DNA from: Sitta carolinensis
Lineage: Eukaryota; Chordata; Aves; Passeriformes; Sittidae
DNA length: 64,000 nucleotides
NCBI GenBank assembly: GCA_032173965.1
Contig: JAVUNC010000015.1
Coordinates: 1-64,000, forward strand
Reading direction: 5' to 3'
Made by a program: the position numbers and the translations under genes. Below are positions 32,055 to 42,900 of this stretch, one piece after another. Within the stretch, counting starts at the first letter, position 1. Each line of letters begins with the position of its first letter. Below the pieces are notes generated by a model. The model had not been told where the DNA came from and did no database searches. It saw nothing but the letters and a program-made list of their open reading frames with translations.

Positions 32055-32331
32055 TTAATTCAACGGGAGCCGAGTCGCCTCCAGGGGAGGGCTGGGGAGG
32101 TCCTGGGGGGAAGGCAGGCTCCCGAGGAGTCTCGGGGGTGTCCCTGGGGTGACCCGGGCCTGGGGGCTTTTCCAGGAGCATTGGGGTGTCCCTGGGGTGA
32201 CCCGGGGTGGGGTGGGGGGGGTCCGTCCCGGCAACGACCCCCCCGGGAATTGGGAGGGTGGGAGCTGGGGAGGGTCGAACGCCCTTGTGCCCCCCCCCCC
32301 ACCCTCCGATCCTGCTCCAGCCCTCCCGGGA

Positions 32332-32394
32332 ATCACCTCCAGGGGGAAATCCACGATTAATCTCTCTCGTGACAAGAGGGAAAACATATAAAAG
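32332..32394 (+). promoter_or_regulatory. LDLR: Candidate LDLR promoter with TATA box
   Basis: TATAAAAG occurs at 32387-32394. ATCACCTCCA at 32332-32341 matches seven of ten positions of the sterol regulatory element ATCACCCCAC and lies about 45 bases upstream of the TATA box. The proposed start codon is about 555 bases downstream, so a long 5' UTR or another start is needed. The SRE reading is weak. Confidence 0.35.
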
Positions 32395-32948
32395 TCTGGT
32401 TTTGGATGGGGGAGGGAAAATGGACCCACCCAGGCCGCGCCCTTTCTCCTTCCTGCTTTTCCCTCCTTCCCCCCTGCTTTTCCTCCATTTATCCCGCCTT
32501 TCTCTCCGTCCCTCAGGGGTTTCCTGCCTTTTTTCCCGGTTTTTCTGCCTCCATCCCGGTGTTCCGCTCGCCCCGGTGTCCGCGTCTCCCCCGGTCCCGG
32601 CTATTCCGCCCGCCCCTCCCGCTTTTCCCTCCCTCATTCCCGGTTTTCCCGCCCCACCCTCCGCCTTTTTGAACGCCCCGAGCTCCTCCCCCCGCCCGTT
32701 AAATGGGGCCCGACGGAGCCGCGGCCACGGGCGGCGGCGCCGGGAACGCCGGGACGGACAGAGATCAGCACAGGCACCGGGATCGGCTCCGGGATTGACC
32801 GGGACCGCGACCAGCACCGAGTGCCCGCATCCCTCCAAACCCCGGCTCCGCTCCCGGTGGGCGCCAGGACACGAACCCCGGTTGGAAAACCGGGACAGAG
32901 CCCAAGACACAGCCCAGAGCCAACGGAAAGGAGCTGAGAAACACCGGG

Positions 32949-35900
32949 ATGGGACCCGGCAGCACCGGGATAAGAGCGGCAACGGCCGCGAGCGGATCTG
33001 GGACCACCGGGCGTAGACCGGGAGGCACCGGGAGGCGCTGCGGGACCGCCGGGATCCTCCTGCTCCTTCTGGGAGCGGCGGCGGCGACACCGAGCGCAGG
33101 TGGGGCCGAGGGGAATTCTGGGGGTCGGGAGAGGGTGGGCGAGGGGGGGTGAGGGACAAACCCCCCCCCCCTCGCCCAGACCCACGTTGGGGGCGGGGTG
33201 GGCACCGGGTATCCCTGGGAGGGTTGGGAAGATGGTGAAGGAAACAGGGAGGGACGGCGGGGACACCGGGGGTCGCGCGATTTGCCCACGGCGAAGCGGG
33301 GCGGCGGCGTCCCCCGCTCCGCTCACGGGGTGTCCCGCGGCGGGCGGGGGATCCGGGAGGGTTCCGGGTTCGGTTCTGGGGTTCCTCCGTCGGCCCCCCC
33401 ACCCCCCCCCCACCCCGGACCCCCAAAATCCTCCTGAGCCCCCCCCCCCACGTGTCGCCCCCCGCCCCGCGCGCTGGGAGGCCCCGCCCCCCCGGCCGGG
33501 CTGGGCCAATCAGCGCGCGCGGCCCGCCCCACCCCGCGACGGACGCGGCTCCCATTGGCCGAGCCCAGACTGGCCACCCGCGGGGGCGGGGCCCGCGCCA
33601 GCCAATCAGCGAGCGGCGCGGCTGGGGCGGGGCCGGGCGGGGGTCGGCCCCCCCCCCCAAAAAAAAAAAATGGGGAAAAAACACGAGAAAAATGGGGATA
33701 AAACAAGAGTGGGACCGGGGCACCCCCGGGATGGGGATAAAGCTCGACCAAAGTGTGACCAGAACGGCCCCAAAGCGGGGTCAAACTCCGAAACGGGACC
33801 GGAACTCTCAAAACCTCGAAGAGGGGCTAAAACACCCCGAAACAGGGCGAAAATCAAAGGGGGTTTTAATGGGACGAGATCCCACGACGTGGGACTGGAA
33901 ATGGGACTGGGACCCCCAACATGCCCCCCCCCCATTAACACCCCCCCCCGTTGCCCCGGGCTGCAGCTTTCCGCCCGGAGCCCCCCGAGCTCGGGGGCTT
34001 TGCAGGGTCCCCGAGGATGTTTGGGGGTCCTTGCGGGAGGAGGGAAGCTGGGAGGGACTCTGGCGGTTTTTGGGGGTCTCTGGGGGAAGAGTGGGGACCC
34101 GGCGGGAGTTTCGAGGTCCCAGGGGACGCTTTGGCTTCCTGGGGGTATTTTGGGGCTCCTAGGGGTGTTTTTTTTTGGGGGGGGTGGTCCTAGGGGTGTT
34201 TTCCGTTTTTCCCCGGGGTATTTGCGGGTCGCCGACTCGGTTCTCTGCCGCGCCCCAGCGCCCCAGCCGTGCCCCCCGGACCAGCTGCGCTGCGGGGACG
34301 GCTCCTGCCTGTCGCGATCCTTCGCCTGCGACGGCGAGCACGACTGTCCCGACGGGGGGGACGAGCTGGGCTGCGCCCCCCCGCCCTCGCCGCCGCCCTG
34401 CGCCCCTTCCTCCTTCCGCTGTCGCGACGGGAGCTGCGTCCCGCGGCTCTGGCGCTGCGACGGCGATCCCGACTGTCGCGACGGCGACGACGAGGAGCCC
34501 GAGCTGTGCGGGCCCCCCCGGCCCCCCCGCGCCTGCCCCCCGCTGCAGTTCCCCTGCGGCTCCGGCGAGTGCGTCCACAGGCGGTGGCGCTGCGACGGCA
34601 CCCCCGACTGTCGCGACAGCTCCGACGAGGAGGGCTGTGGTGCGTGCGCTGGGAAGGGACCGGGAGGGGACCGGGAAGGACTGGGGACGTGCGGGGATCG
34701 CTGACAACACCCCCCACCCCCCCCAGCCGCGCCCCCCCCGTGCTCTGCTGGGCAGCTCCGGTGTCGCGACGGGCGCTGCATCCCTGGGGCCCGGGCCTGC
34801 GATGGGACCCCCGACTGTCGCGATGGCGATGACGAGGAGGAGTGTCCCGACGGTACGGGGAGAGGCGCAGGGGCCAGGGGGGGAGGCCGGCTGGGGCTCG
34901 GGAGTATTTGAGGGAGCTCAGAGAGGTTTGGGGGTGTCTGAAGGTTTTCTTGGGGGGGTCTCGGGAGGCTTGAGGGGGTTACTAGGAGGGTTTGGGGGAC
35001 TCGACGGGGTCCGGGAGAGTTTTGGGGTGGTTGGGGAGGTTGAGGGGGTTTTGAGAGGATGGCGGGGAGTGGGGGAGGTCCAGGGGGACGTTTTGGGGAT
35101 GTTTCGGGTGTCTCGGTCTGTGACCCTCCCCTGCGCCCCCAGCCCCCGCGTGCCACGCCCCGCATCGCTTCCGCTGCCGCTCGGGGGAGTGTATCGCGAT
35201 AGAGCACGTCTGCGACGGGCCGCGCCACTGTCGCGACTGGTCCGACGAGCCGCTCAAGGAGTGCGGTGAGGAGGGGGCCCCAAAACTGCCCCGAGAGACC
35301 CCCGCGCCCCTCCCGGGAACTGTAAAACCCCCGCAAAGCTGCCTCGGATCCCCTGAGAAGCCGAACGCGTCTCCAACAGCCCAAACCCCCCCAGGACCCC
35401 CCTCGGGTCCCTGGAAACGTCCCCGCAAAAACCCCAAAATCCTCACAATGCCCCAAACACCCTAAAAACCTCCCTAAGACCCCCTCACACCACCCCAAAA
35501 CCTCCTCCCCAAGCCCTCGACCCCTGCTTTTTACCCCAGCTCCTCCTCCCTGGGACTCTGGGGGTCTCGGGGCGGGATTTTGGGGGGATCTGACCCCCCT
35601 CGTGTCCCCCAGGGGTGAACGAGTGCCTGGCAGGGGGCGGGGGCTGCTCCCACGGCTGCCGGGACCTGCGGGTGGGCTTCGAGTGTCTGTGTCCCCCCGG
35701 CTTCAGCCTGGACTCGGACAACCGGACGTGCCACGGTGCGTGATCCCCCCCCCAGAATACCCCAAAACACCTCGGCATCCCCCCGGGCCCCCCGGTGTGC
35801 CCCAATCCCCCACCGGGACACCACGGGGGAACCCTGACACCCCCACACCTGCCCTGGGGGGTGTTGGGGTCCCCAGGAGGGAAATGGGGTTCCTGGGGGA

Positions 35901-38686
35901 GTTCTGGGGGGTCCCAGGGGTCAGAGGGGGAGGGTGGATCAGGGTGTCCCGGGGAACGCAAGAGGAATTTGGAGGTCTGGGAGGTTTGGGACTGTCGGGG
36001 GTTTGAGGGGCCATAGGGTGATTTTGGGGGGCTCCCTGCGAGGGGTTGACCCCGGTGCACCCCCCAGGCCCCCCCGGGACCCTCCTGGTGAGCACTCGGC
36101 ACCAGGTGCTGGCGCTCGGGGGCCCCGAACCCCAAGTCCTGCAGGGGCCCCTCAAGCACGTGGCTGCACTGGACGTCAGCGTCAAAGGAGGGTCCCTGTT
36201 CTGGGGGGACCCCAGCGAGGGGCTCATCTACAGGTGAGGGAGCCCCTAGGGCCTCCCCAGCGCCTCCCAGTAACCCCTAATCCTCTCCCCGTGACCCCCA
36301 ATCTCTCTCGCTGCACCCCAATCCCCCTCCCCGCAGACCCCCAGCTTCCCCCTCTCCTGACCCCCCACAATGTGTCCCATCAGGAGCCCCATTTCCGGAC
36401 CCCCAACTGTCCCTAGTAACCCCCAGAGCCCCCCGGACCCCGCCGTGTCCTCCCAATGCCCGCAGCTCCTCACGCTGTCCCCGGTGCTCCCAGGGCCCCC
36501 CTGGCCGCGGGCCCGGCGCTGCCCCTGCGGGTGGTCCCGGGCCCGGGGGCCCCGGCCGGGATCGCCCTGGACTGGATCCACGGGCTCCTCTTCTGGACCG
36601 AGCCCGGCTCCGGCCGCGTGGCCGTCACAGACCCCTCGGGGACGCGGCACCGGAGCCTGCACCGGGACCCCCGCACGCGGCCCTGGGCGGTGGTCGTGGA
36701 CCCCCTGAACGGGTACGGGGCACGGGGGGTGACAGTGACGGGGGACGGGGGAGACTTGGGACAGCGACAACGACACGGAACGGGGGGCTGTGGGGGCGCG
36801 GGGGAGCCAGGGGACGGGAGACCCCCGTGTCACTGGTGACACCGCTGTCCCCCAGGTTCCTGTACTGGTCAGACTGGGGGTCGCACCCCCACATCGCCCA
36901 GGGGGCCCAGGATGGGGCCCCCCCCAAGCCCCTGGTGACCGAGGACGTGGAGCGGCCCCAGGGCTGGCCCTGGGTGAGGGTCCCACACCTGTCCCCAAAC
37001 GTGTCCCCATGTTGCCCGCACTCCCCCACACGTCCCTGACCCTGCAGTGCCTGCACGGGGTGTCCCCCCTGACCCCAATATTCCCCCAGACTCCCCAGTG
37101 CCCCCCTGACCCCACCCGTGTCCCCCAGACCAGTCCTCCCAGCGCCTGTACTGGACCGACGGCCGCCTCCACACCGTGTGCAGCGTGGCCCTGGACGGCA
37201 GCGGCCGCCAGGTGCACCTGAGGGACCCCCAGCACCTGGCGCAGCCCTTTGGCCTCGCTGTCTTCCAGGTGAGACCCCACCCGGACACCTCCGGTGTCCT
37301 CCTCCCGTCCCCTTCTTCCCCCTCGCCCTTCCCCGTGTCCCGCAGGATCCCTCCAGCGTCCTGTCCCCTCTGAGTCCCCCTGTGTCCCTGCCCCCAGGAC
37401 TGGGCCTTCTGGACCAACCCCCACCAGGGCTCCCTGGTGGCCGCACGGCTCCGGGGGGCTCCCCCACCCCCCAGGTGGTGGCCCAGGAGCTTTTCAGCCC
37501 CGAGGCCATCGTGGTTCTACACCCGGGGCGGCAGCCGTCAGGTAAAACCTCCGGAACACCCCTGGGACCCCCGCAGTGGCCCCGAATTCCCCCAGGGAAC
37601 CGCCCTCACCTGTGCCCCACCCTCAGGCCCCAATCACTGCGAGGGTCCCGGAGGTCTCTGCTCCTTCCTGTGCCTCCCCTCTCCCGCCCGTGGCCCCGGC
37701 TCCCCCCGGTTCAGCTGCACCTGCCCCGACGGGGAGCACCTGGACAGTGACGGACGCACCTGTGTCACAGGTAACCCCTGAGATCCCCCCCCCCCGACCC
37801 TCCCTGACACACTCGTGTGATGATGGGTAACCCTGAGATCACCCCCAGCTCCCCTGAGACCAACCCCAAATTTCCCCCAGACCCCTCCCCGGGTTCACCT
37901 GTGCCCAGACGAACCTTCCCATATCCCCCCAGAGCCCCCGGGACCCCCGAGCTCCTCGAGCGGAACTTCAGCAGGGAGGGAAACGCCTCGACAGGTAATG
38001 GCCCTGCCCCTGGCCGCACCCACCGGCCGCACCCACCGGCGACACGCTGACCTCTCCTGTCCCCGCAGGTGACCTCGGCCAGACGGGCGGCCCGGGGGAC
38101 CCACCCAGGGCTGACGGCACTCGGGTCCTGCTGCCCCTCGGTACGGCCCTGTGTGGGAGGAGGGCGGCTCGCGAGTGCGGGTTGGGAATTCAGGGGGACC
38201 CAAAGGAAAGGGGGTCCCAAAGGTGGGGGCGGCACCCCCTGCAGTTCCCGCCCGTGGCCACCAGGGGCTCCGCAGGTGGGCGGATTTTAGGGGCGAACCC
38301 TCAAATTTTGGGGGGGTCCCTTGTGGGTTGTCCCGGTTTGTGGGACCCCCCCGTGACACCACCCCCGCCGCCGCCGTGCCTCCCAGGTCTGGTGCTGTGC
38401 CTGGGGCGGCAGCCAGGGCGCTGTGGCGGGAGTGGCGCCGGCGCAACACCAACAGCATCAGCTTCAGCAACGCCACGTTCCGGAAAGGGCCCGGGACCCC
38501 CTGGACGGCGGGGGCTCGGAGACCCCCTGGTGAGCGAAAGAGGGGGCTTGGGGACGGCAGGGATGGGCTGGCAGGGATGGGGGACCCCGCTGGTGAGGGG
38601 GGGGCTCTGGGGCAGGAGGGGGATCCCCCCTGACTCACCGGTTCCTCCTCCAGCGGCCGCTGACATCAGAGGACGACGAGCCCTGA
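32949..38686 (+). CDS. LDLR: LDL receptor, reduced module set
   Basis: Cell-surface receptor for apoB/apoE lipoproteins, identified by position next to SMARCA4, exon sizes and modules. Exons: 32949-33099 (signal peptide, [11 protein letters not shown] core), 34259-34639 (three LDL-A modules, 381 bases as in human exon 4), 34727-34852, 35143-35265 ([10 protein letters not shown]), 35613-35735 ([18 protein letters not shown]), 36068-36233, 36494-36712, 36856-36973, 37129-37268 and 37398-37541 (YWTD-type propeller), 37627-37770 (EGF-C), 37933-37994, 38069-38140, 38387-38529 (membrane span and tail) and 38654-38686 (ending SEDDEP, stop). About 715 codons against 860 in human. LA1, LA2 and EGF-B exons are not seen. 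Phase mismatches at exons 36856, 37398, 37933 and 38387 look like homopolymer errors; the final junction is also out of phase as drawn. Confidence 0.85.
33490..33625. promoter_or_regulatory. CCAAT-box cluster inside LDLR intron 1
   Basis: GCCAATCAGCG occurs twice (near 33505 and 33601), and CCCATTGGCC lies between them at about 33551, within a CpG-rich block. This looks like a promoter, yet it falls about 0.4 kb downstream of the proposed signal-peptide exon. It may be an alternative LDLR promoter or an enhancer. Confidence 0.5.
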
Positions 38687-39031
38687 GGATGAGGGGAGCG
38701 GAGACCCCCAGAGCCCCCCTGGCGTGGGGCTGGGGGCGGCCACAGCCGGGCGCGGCCGTTTGCCTGCGGACACACCTGGGCACGGCTGGGAATTGCTGCG
38801 CACACTCGGACGTGGCTGTAGACACACCTGGCAGCGCAGCCGGACACGAGAGCAGACAAACCTGTGCGCACCTGGACGTGGCTGCGCACGGCCGGCGGTG
38901 GCTGCAGACACACCTGGACACACCGGCGCACACCTGGGCACAGCTGATTGTGACCCCCCCCCCCCGGACAGTTCGGGGGTTTTTTTTTTACCAAAACACT
39001 GTGAGTTTTCCCCGACCCGCCCCTCCCCGGT

Positions 39032-39037
39032 AATAAA
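39032..39037 (+). terminator. LDLR poly(A) signal
   Basis: AATAAA in GGTAATAAAATTTTTATT, 346 bases after the LDLR stop and only about 75 bases before the first CCAAT box of the next promoter. Confidence 0.8.
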
Positions 39038-39112
39038 ATTTTTATTTATTGACCTGAGGGAGAGTGGCGTAGGGGGGCGGGGGCGGGGCACGGGGAGGCC
39101 TCCACGCAGGCG

Positions 39113-39719
39113 ATTGGCCCAGAGCGCTGCAGTCTCCTCCCCTTCCCTGCGGCGCGGTTGCTGATTGGTCACTGTTTCCCTCCAAAATCGCCGGTGGGTG
39201 TTCATTGGGCGCCGCGCGCAGAGGCTGGCACACCATTGGCTGGGTGCGCTGCCAATCACACGCCACCCCCGGACGGCGGCTGTGATTGGCCGCCTCGTTT
39301 CCCGCCGCCGATCGATTCCGGCACCTGTCATTCTAGCAAGCCTCCACCGCTCTTGCTGCCCGCGCTCCATTGGCCGAGCTCGCCGTCTGTCGACCGGAGC
39401 CTCCACTCGCTGTGCGGCGAGGGAGGGAGGAGAGCGCACTGAGGGCTATTGGTCGTGGCCGACATCATTCACCTCTCGCCCCGCCCTTTCCGTGATTTCC
39501 GCCGCCTTGACCAATCGCCGCGTCCCGCGGGGCTGCCCCGGCGCGGCGCGCGCTACGATTGGCCGCGCACGCCGCCGTCCAGCCCACACCCATCGGCCAA
39601 TCTACGCGCGGCCATTGGTCCGCCCGGCTGCCACTCACGCCAACACGCCTCCAGCGCGGCGCGCCGGCGCCTTCCCCTCTCCCATTGGTCGCTGCGCGCC
39701 GCCCGCACCGTCTGATTGG
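39113..39719. promoter_or_regulatory. Array of 14 CCAAT boxes upstream of KHSRP
   Basis: CCAAT or ATTGG pentamers, most within the NF-Y-type context RRCCAATSR or its reverse, at 39113, 39174, 39204, 39235, 39252, 39285, 39369, 39448, 39511, 39558, 39597, 39614, 39684 and 39715. Ten read ATTGG and the rest CCAAT or strand-mixed. The sequence between boxes is GC-rich and not itself repeated, so this is not a minisatellite. It occupies the whole 0.8-kb LDLR-KHSRP intergenic space and ends 140 bases before the KHSRP start codon. Confidence 0.85.
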
Positions 39720-39859
39720 TCGGCGTTGCCGTCACTCAAGGCGGTCCGGCGCGGCGATTCGTCTGCTGGCGCCGGTGTGGGCGGGCCTGCCCGCCGCGCT
39801 CCCAGCGTGCCCCGCGCGGCCCGAGGCGAGCGCGGCCCGTGCCCGTCGCCGCCTCCGCC

Positions 39860-39952
39860 ATGTCCGAGTTCGGCCCCGCGCCGCCCCCGCCCCCCCAGCC
39901 CGGGGCCGCCCCCGCCGCCCCCACCTCGGCCGGGCCCGGGGGAGGCCCGGGG

Positions 39953-39984
<32 letters not shown>

Positions 39985-42900
39985 GACGGGGCGCAAGGAC
40001 GCGTTCGCCGACGCGGTGCAGCGCGCGCGGCAGGTGAGGGGCGCGGCGGGGCGGCGGGAGGCGGCGGGAGGGGCCGGGGACCCCCCGCGACCCCCCCTGG
40101 GGGGGCGCCGCGGCCCCGCCCCCACGTTCCCGGTAAGGCCCCGCCCCCCCCCCCCCCCCCCCCCCCGCCCGGGGGTCGCGGCGGGGGGAGGTCGCCCCTC
40201 CCCCGCCCCCGGGACCCCCACCCGCGCGTTCCCCCCCCCCCCATCCCGGTTCCCGGTTCCCGGTTCCCGGCCCCGCGCCGTTGTTTTCCCGCGGGCCGGG
40301 GAGCTCCCGGCGCTGTAATTACGGTACTTACGGCACTTTACCGTAATTCCCCCCCCACGGCGCCGGGCCTGCCCCGCTCCCGCGCGCTCCAATTACGCTA
40401 ATTGCCGTAATTAGCGCTCCAGCTAACGGCGGGGCGGCCCGGGGGGTGCTCGGCTGCTCCCCCCGACACCCCCGGCCCGGGGGTCGCGCTGTCGCCGGGG
40501 GCTGCTGGCGGCGCTCGGGGATTTCGGAGACCCCCTCCCCACCCCAGAATTTGGGAGTCTCGGGGGGGGGGGGGGGCTTTGGGGGGCGTGGAGAGATTTG
40601 GGGGGGCTTCAGGGAGGGGGTTTGAAGGTTCGTGGGGGGTTCTGGTGGGTCGCGGTCTCGTGGTGCCCCCCCGGTTTGGGGAGGGGGGGGTCTCTCTGAA
40701 AGGTTTCAGGGCAGTTTTGGGGGGGCTCCTGCTTGTGCTGGGGTAGCGGGGGGGGGCCGTGACTTTGAGATGGCATTTTTGGGGGGGGGGGGGGGTCCCT
40801 GAGAGTTCTCCAAGGGGTTCGGATGTCCCTGCGGGGGGCACCTGCAGGGCTTTGGAGCCTCCTGGGTGGTTTTGGGGCTCCACGTGAGCTTGTGGGCACT
40901 TGTGAGTTTTGGGGTCTCGGCATGAGTTTGTGGGGGGATCGTTTTTGGGGGGCGATCCCTCTGGGCTTCGAGGAGGTTTGGGGCATGTTGAGGTGTTTTG
41001 GAAGCTTCTGTATGAGTTGGGGGGGCCCTGAGCATGTTTGGAGGTCCTGGGTGGGGGGGAGTGGAATTTTGGGAATCCTGGTGGGTTTTGAGGCTCCCTG
41101 GGGCCCTCATGGCCCCCCCAGTTTTGTGGTGACCCCCTCCCCTATCCCCCCCCCCCCCCAGATTGCAGCCAAGATCGGGGGGGACGCAGCGCCGCCGGTG
41201 CCCAACAACAATCCCCCACCCCCCGATTTTGGGGGCTTCGGGGGGCAGAAACGGCAGCTGGAGGATGGCGGTAAGGGGGGGACACGGGACCCCCCCAAAG
41301 CCAGAGAGAGACCCCCCCCCAGGCTGCGGGGGGACCCCCAAAACCTTGGTGGGGGGTTGGCGATCGAGGGGTCCCTAATGCCACCCATTGCTTCCCCCAG
41401 ACCAGCCTGAGAGCAAGAAACTGGCGGCGCAGGGGGAGGGTGAGTGGGGTCTGGGGGTCCCCAGGGTGGGCCGGGGGGGGTCTCAGGGAGGGGGGAGGGG
41501 GGCGCCCCTGTAGCACCTTTTTGGGGGTCCCCAAATGTCCCCGAGAAGTTTAGGGGGTCCCAGGGGGCAGCCTGGGGGGTTCCCAAAGGGGGTTTGGTCA
41601 TCCTGGTCAGGTCTGGGGTGGCCAAAGGGAAACTCGGGTGTCCTGGAGGGTTTTCAGGTGGTCCTGAGGAGGGTCGGGGGGGTCCGGGGGGAGGCTGGGG
41701 GTCCTGGGGAGGTTTCGCTGTGTCTCAAGGTGTTTCTCGTGGAGTCCTTGGAGGGTTTGGGGGATTCCATCAGGGTTTGGGGGCTGGGAGAGTTTGGGGG
41801 TGGGGGGGGTCTTGGGGGGAAGTTGGGGCCCCCCCCCCTCCCCAAATCGGGGGGACCCCCACAGACAGGTCAGGTTCCACCCCCAGCGCTGCCGGCACCG
41901 ATGGGGCCCATCCACCCCCCACCCAGGTATGGGGGTCCAGGGTGCCTGGGGGTGCTGGGGGGTGGGAGGGGATTTTGGGGGTTCTTGGGGGAGTTTGGTT
42001 TGGGTCGGGAAGGAGGGGGGAGAGTTCCTGGGAGTTCCTCGGGATTTGAGGCTTCTTTAGGGGCTGCTGAAGGGTTTGGAGGCAAATTTGAGGGGTCTTG
42101 GGGAGGGGGGGTTTGAAGGCTTTGATGAGTTTTATGGGGTCTTTGGGGGGGGGGGGCTTTAAAACATCATCGGGGAGCTGGGGGGTGTTAGGGGGTCCTG
42201 GGGGGGTTTTGGGGCGCTCGTGGGGTTTTTTTTGGGGTCCCCATGATCCCCTGGTGCCCCCCAGGACGACGGTGACGGAGGAATACCGGGTCCCTGACGG
42301 GATGGTCGGCCTCAGTGAGTCTGGGGGTTCTGGGGGTTGGTCCTGGGGGCTCGGGGACGTCCCCAAACCCCGCTCTGCCTTCTCCCCCTGCAGTCATTGG
42401 CCGTGGGGGCGAGCAGATCAATAAGATCCAGCAGGATTCGGGGTGCAAAGTGCAGATCTCCCCAGGTATGGGGGGGCTGAGGCGCCGAGACCCTCTTGGG
42501 CCCCTCAAATTATGGGGGATAACCCCCAGACCCCCCCCCAAGCACGGGGAGGCCGTGCTGATGCGCCCCCCGTGCCCCCCCAGACAGCGGCGGGTTACCG
42601 GAGCGCAGCGTGTCCCTGACGGGGTCCCCGGAGTCGGTGCAGTGAGTGACCCCAGCATCCCCCCGGCACCCCCACAGCGCCCCTGCAACCCTCAACCCCG
42701 CCCAGGACCCCTTTAGGGACCCCACAGTAACCCTTGGGGACCCCAGAATGCCCCCAGGGATCCCCTTAGGGAACCTCAGAGCCACTCCTAGACCCCCAAA
42801 TCTCGCTGGGACCCCCAACCTCCCCCTGGATCTCTCCTGCGCTCCCTCAGTGACCTCCCAAATCCCCCCCAGGTCTCCCCAAACCCTTCCCAATCTCCCC

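Noticed and set aside
32047..33723. Minus-strand frame of 558 codons opposite the LDLR 5' region
   Set aside because: Low-complexity Pro/Arg/Gly sequence from high GC content, with no homology or splice logic. LDLR exon 1 and CpG sequence explain the region.
34259..34639. LRP8 or VLDLR instead of LDLR
   Set aside because: Those receptors share the modules, but position beside SMARCA4, the 381-base three-module exon and the SEDDEP-type C-terminus favour LDLR.
32949..38686. LDLR as a pseudogene
   Set aside because: Splice sites, all cysteines of the retained modules and exon sizes are well preserved. Its frame breaks are the same homopolymer type seen in essential SMARCA4, so decay is not the best explanation, although it is not excluded.
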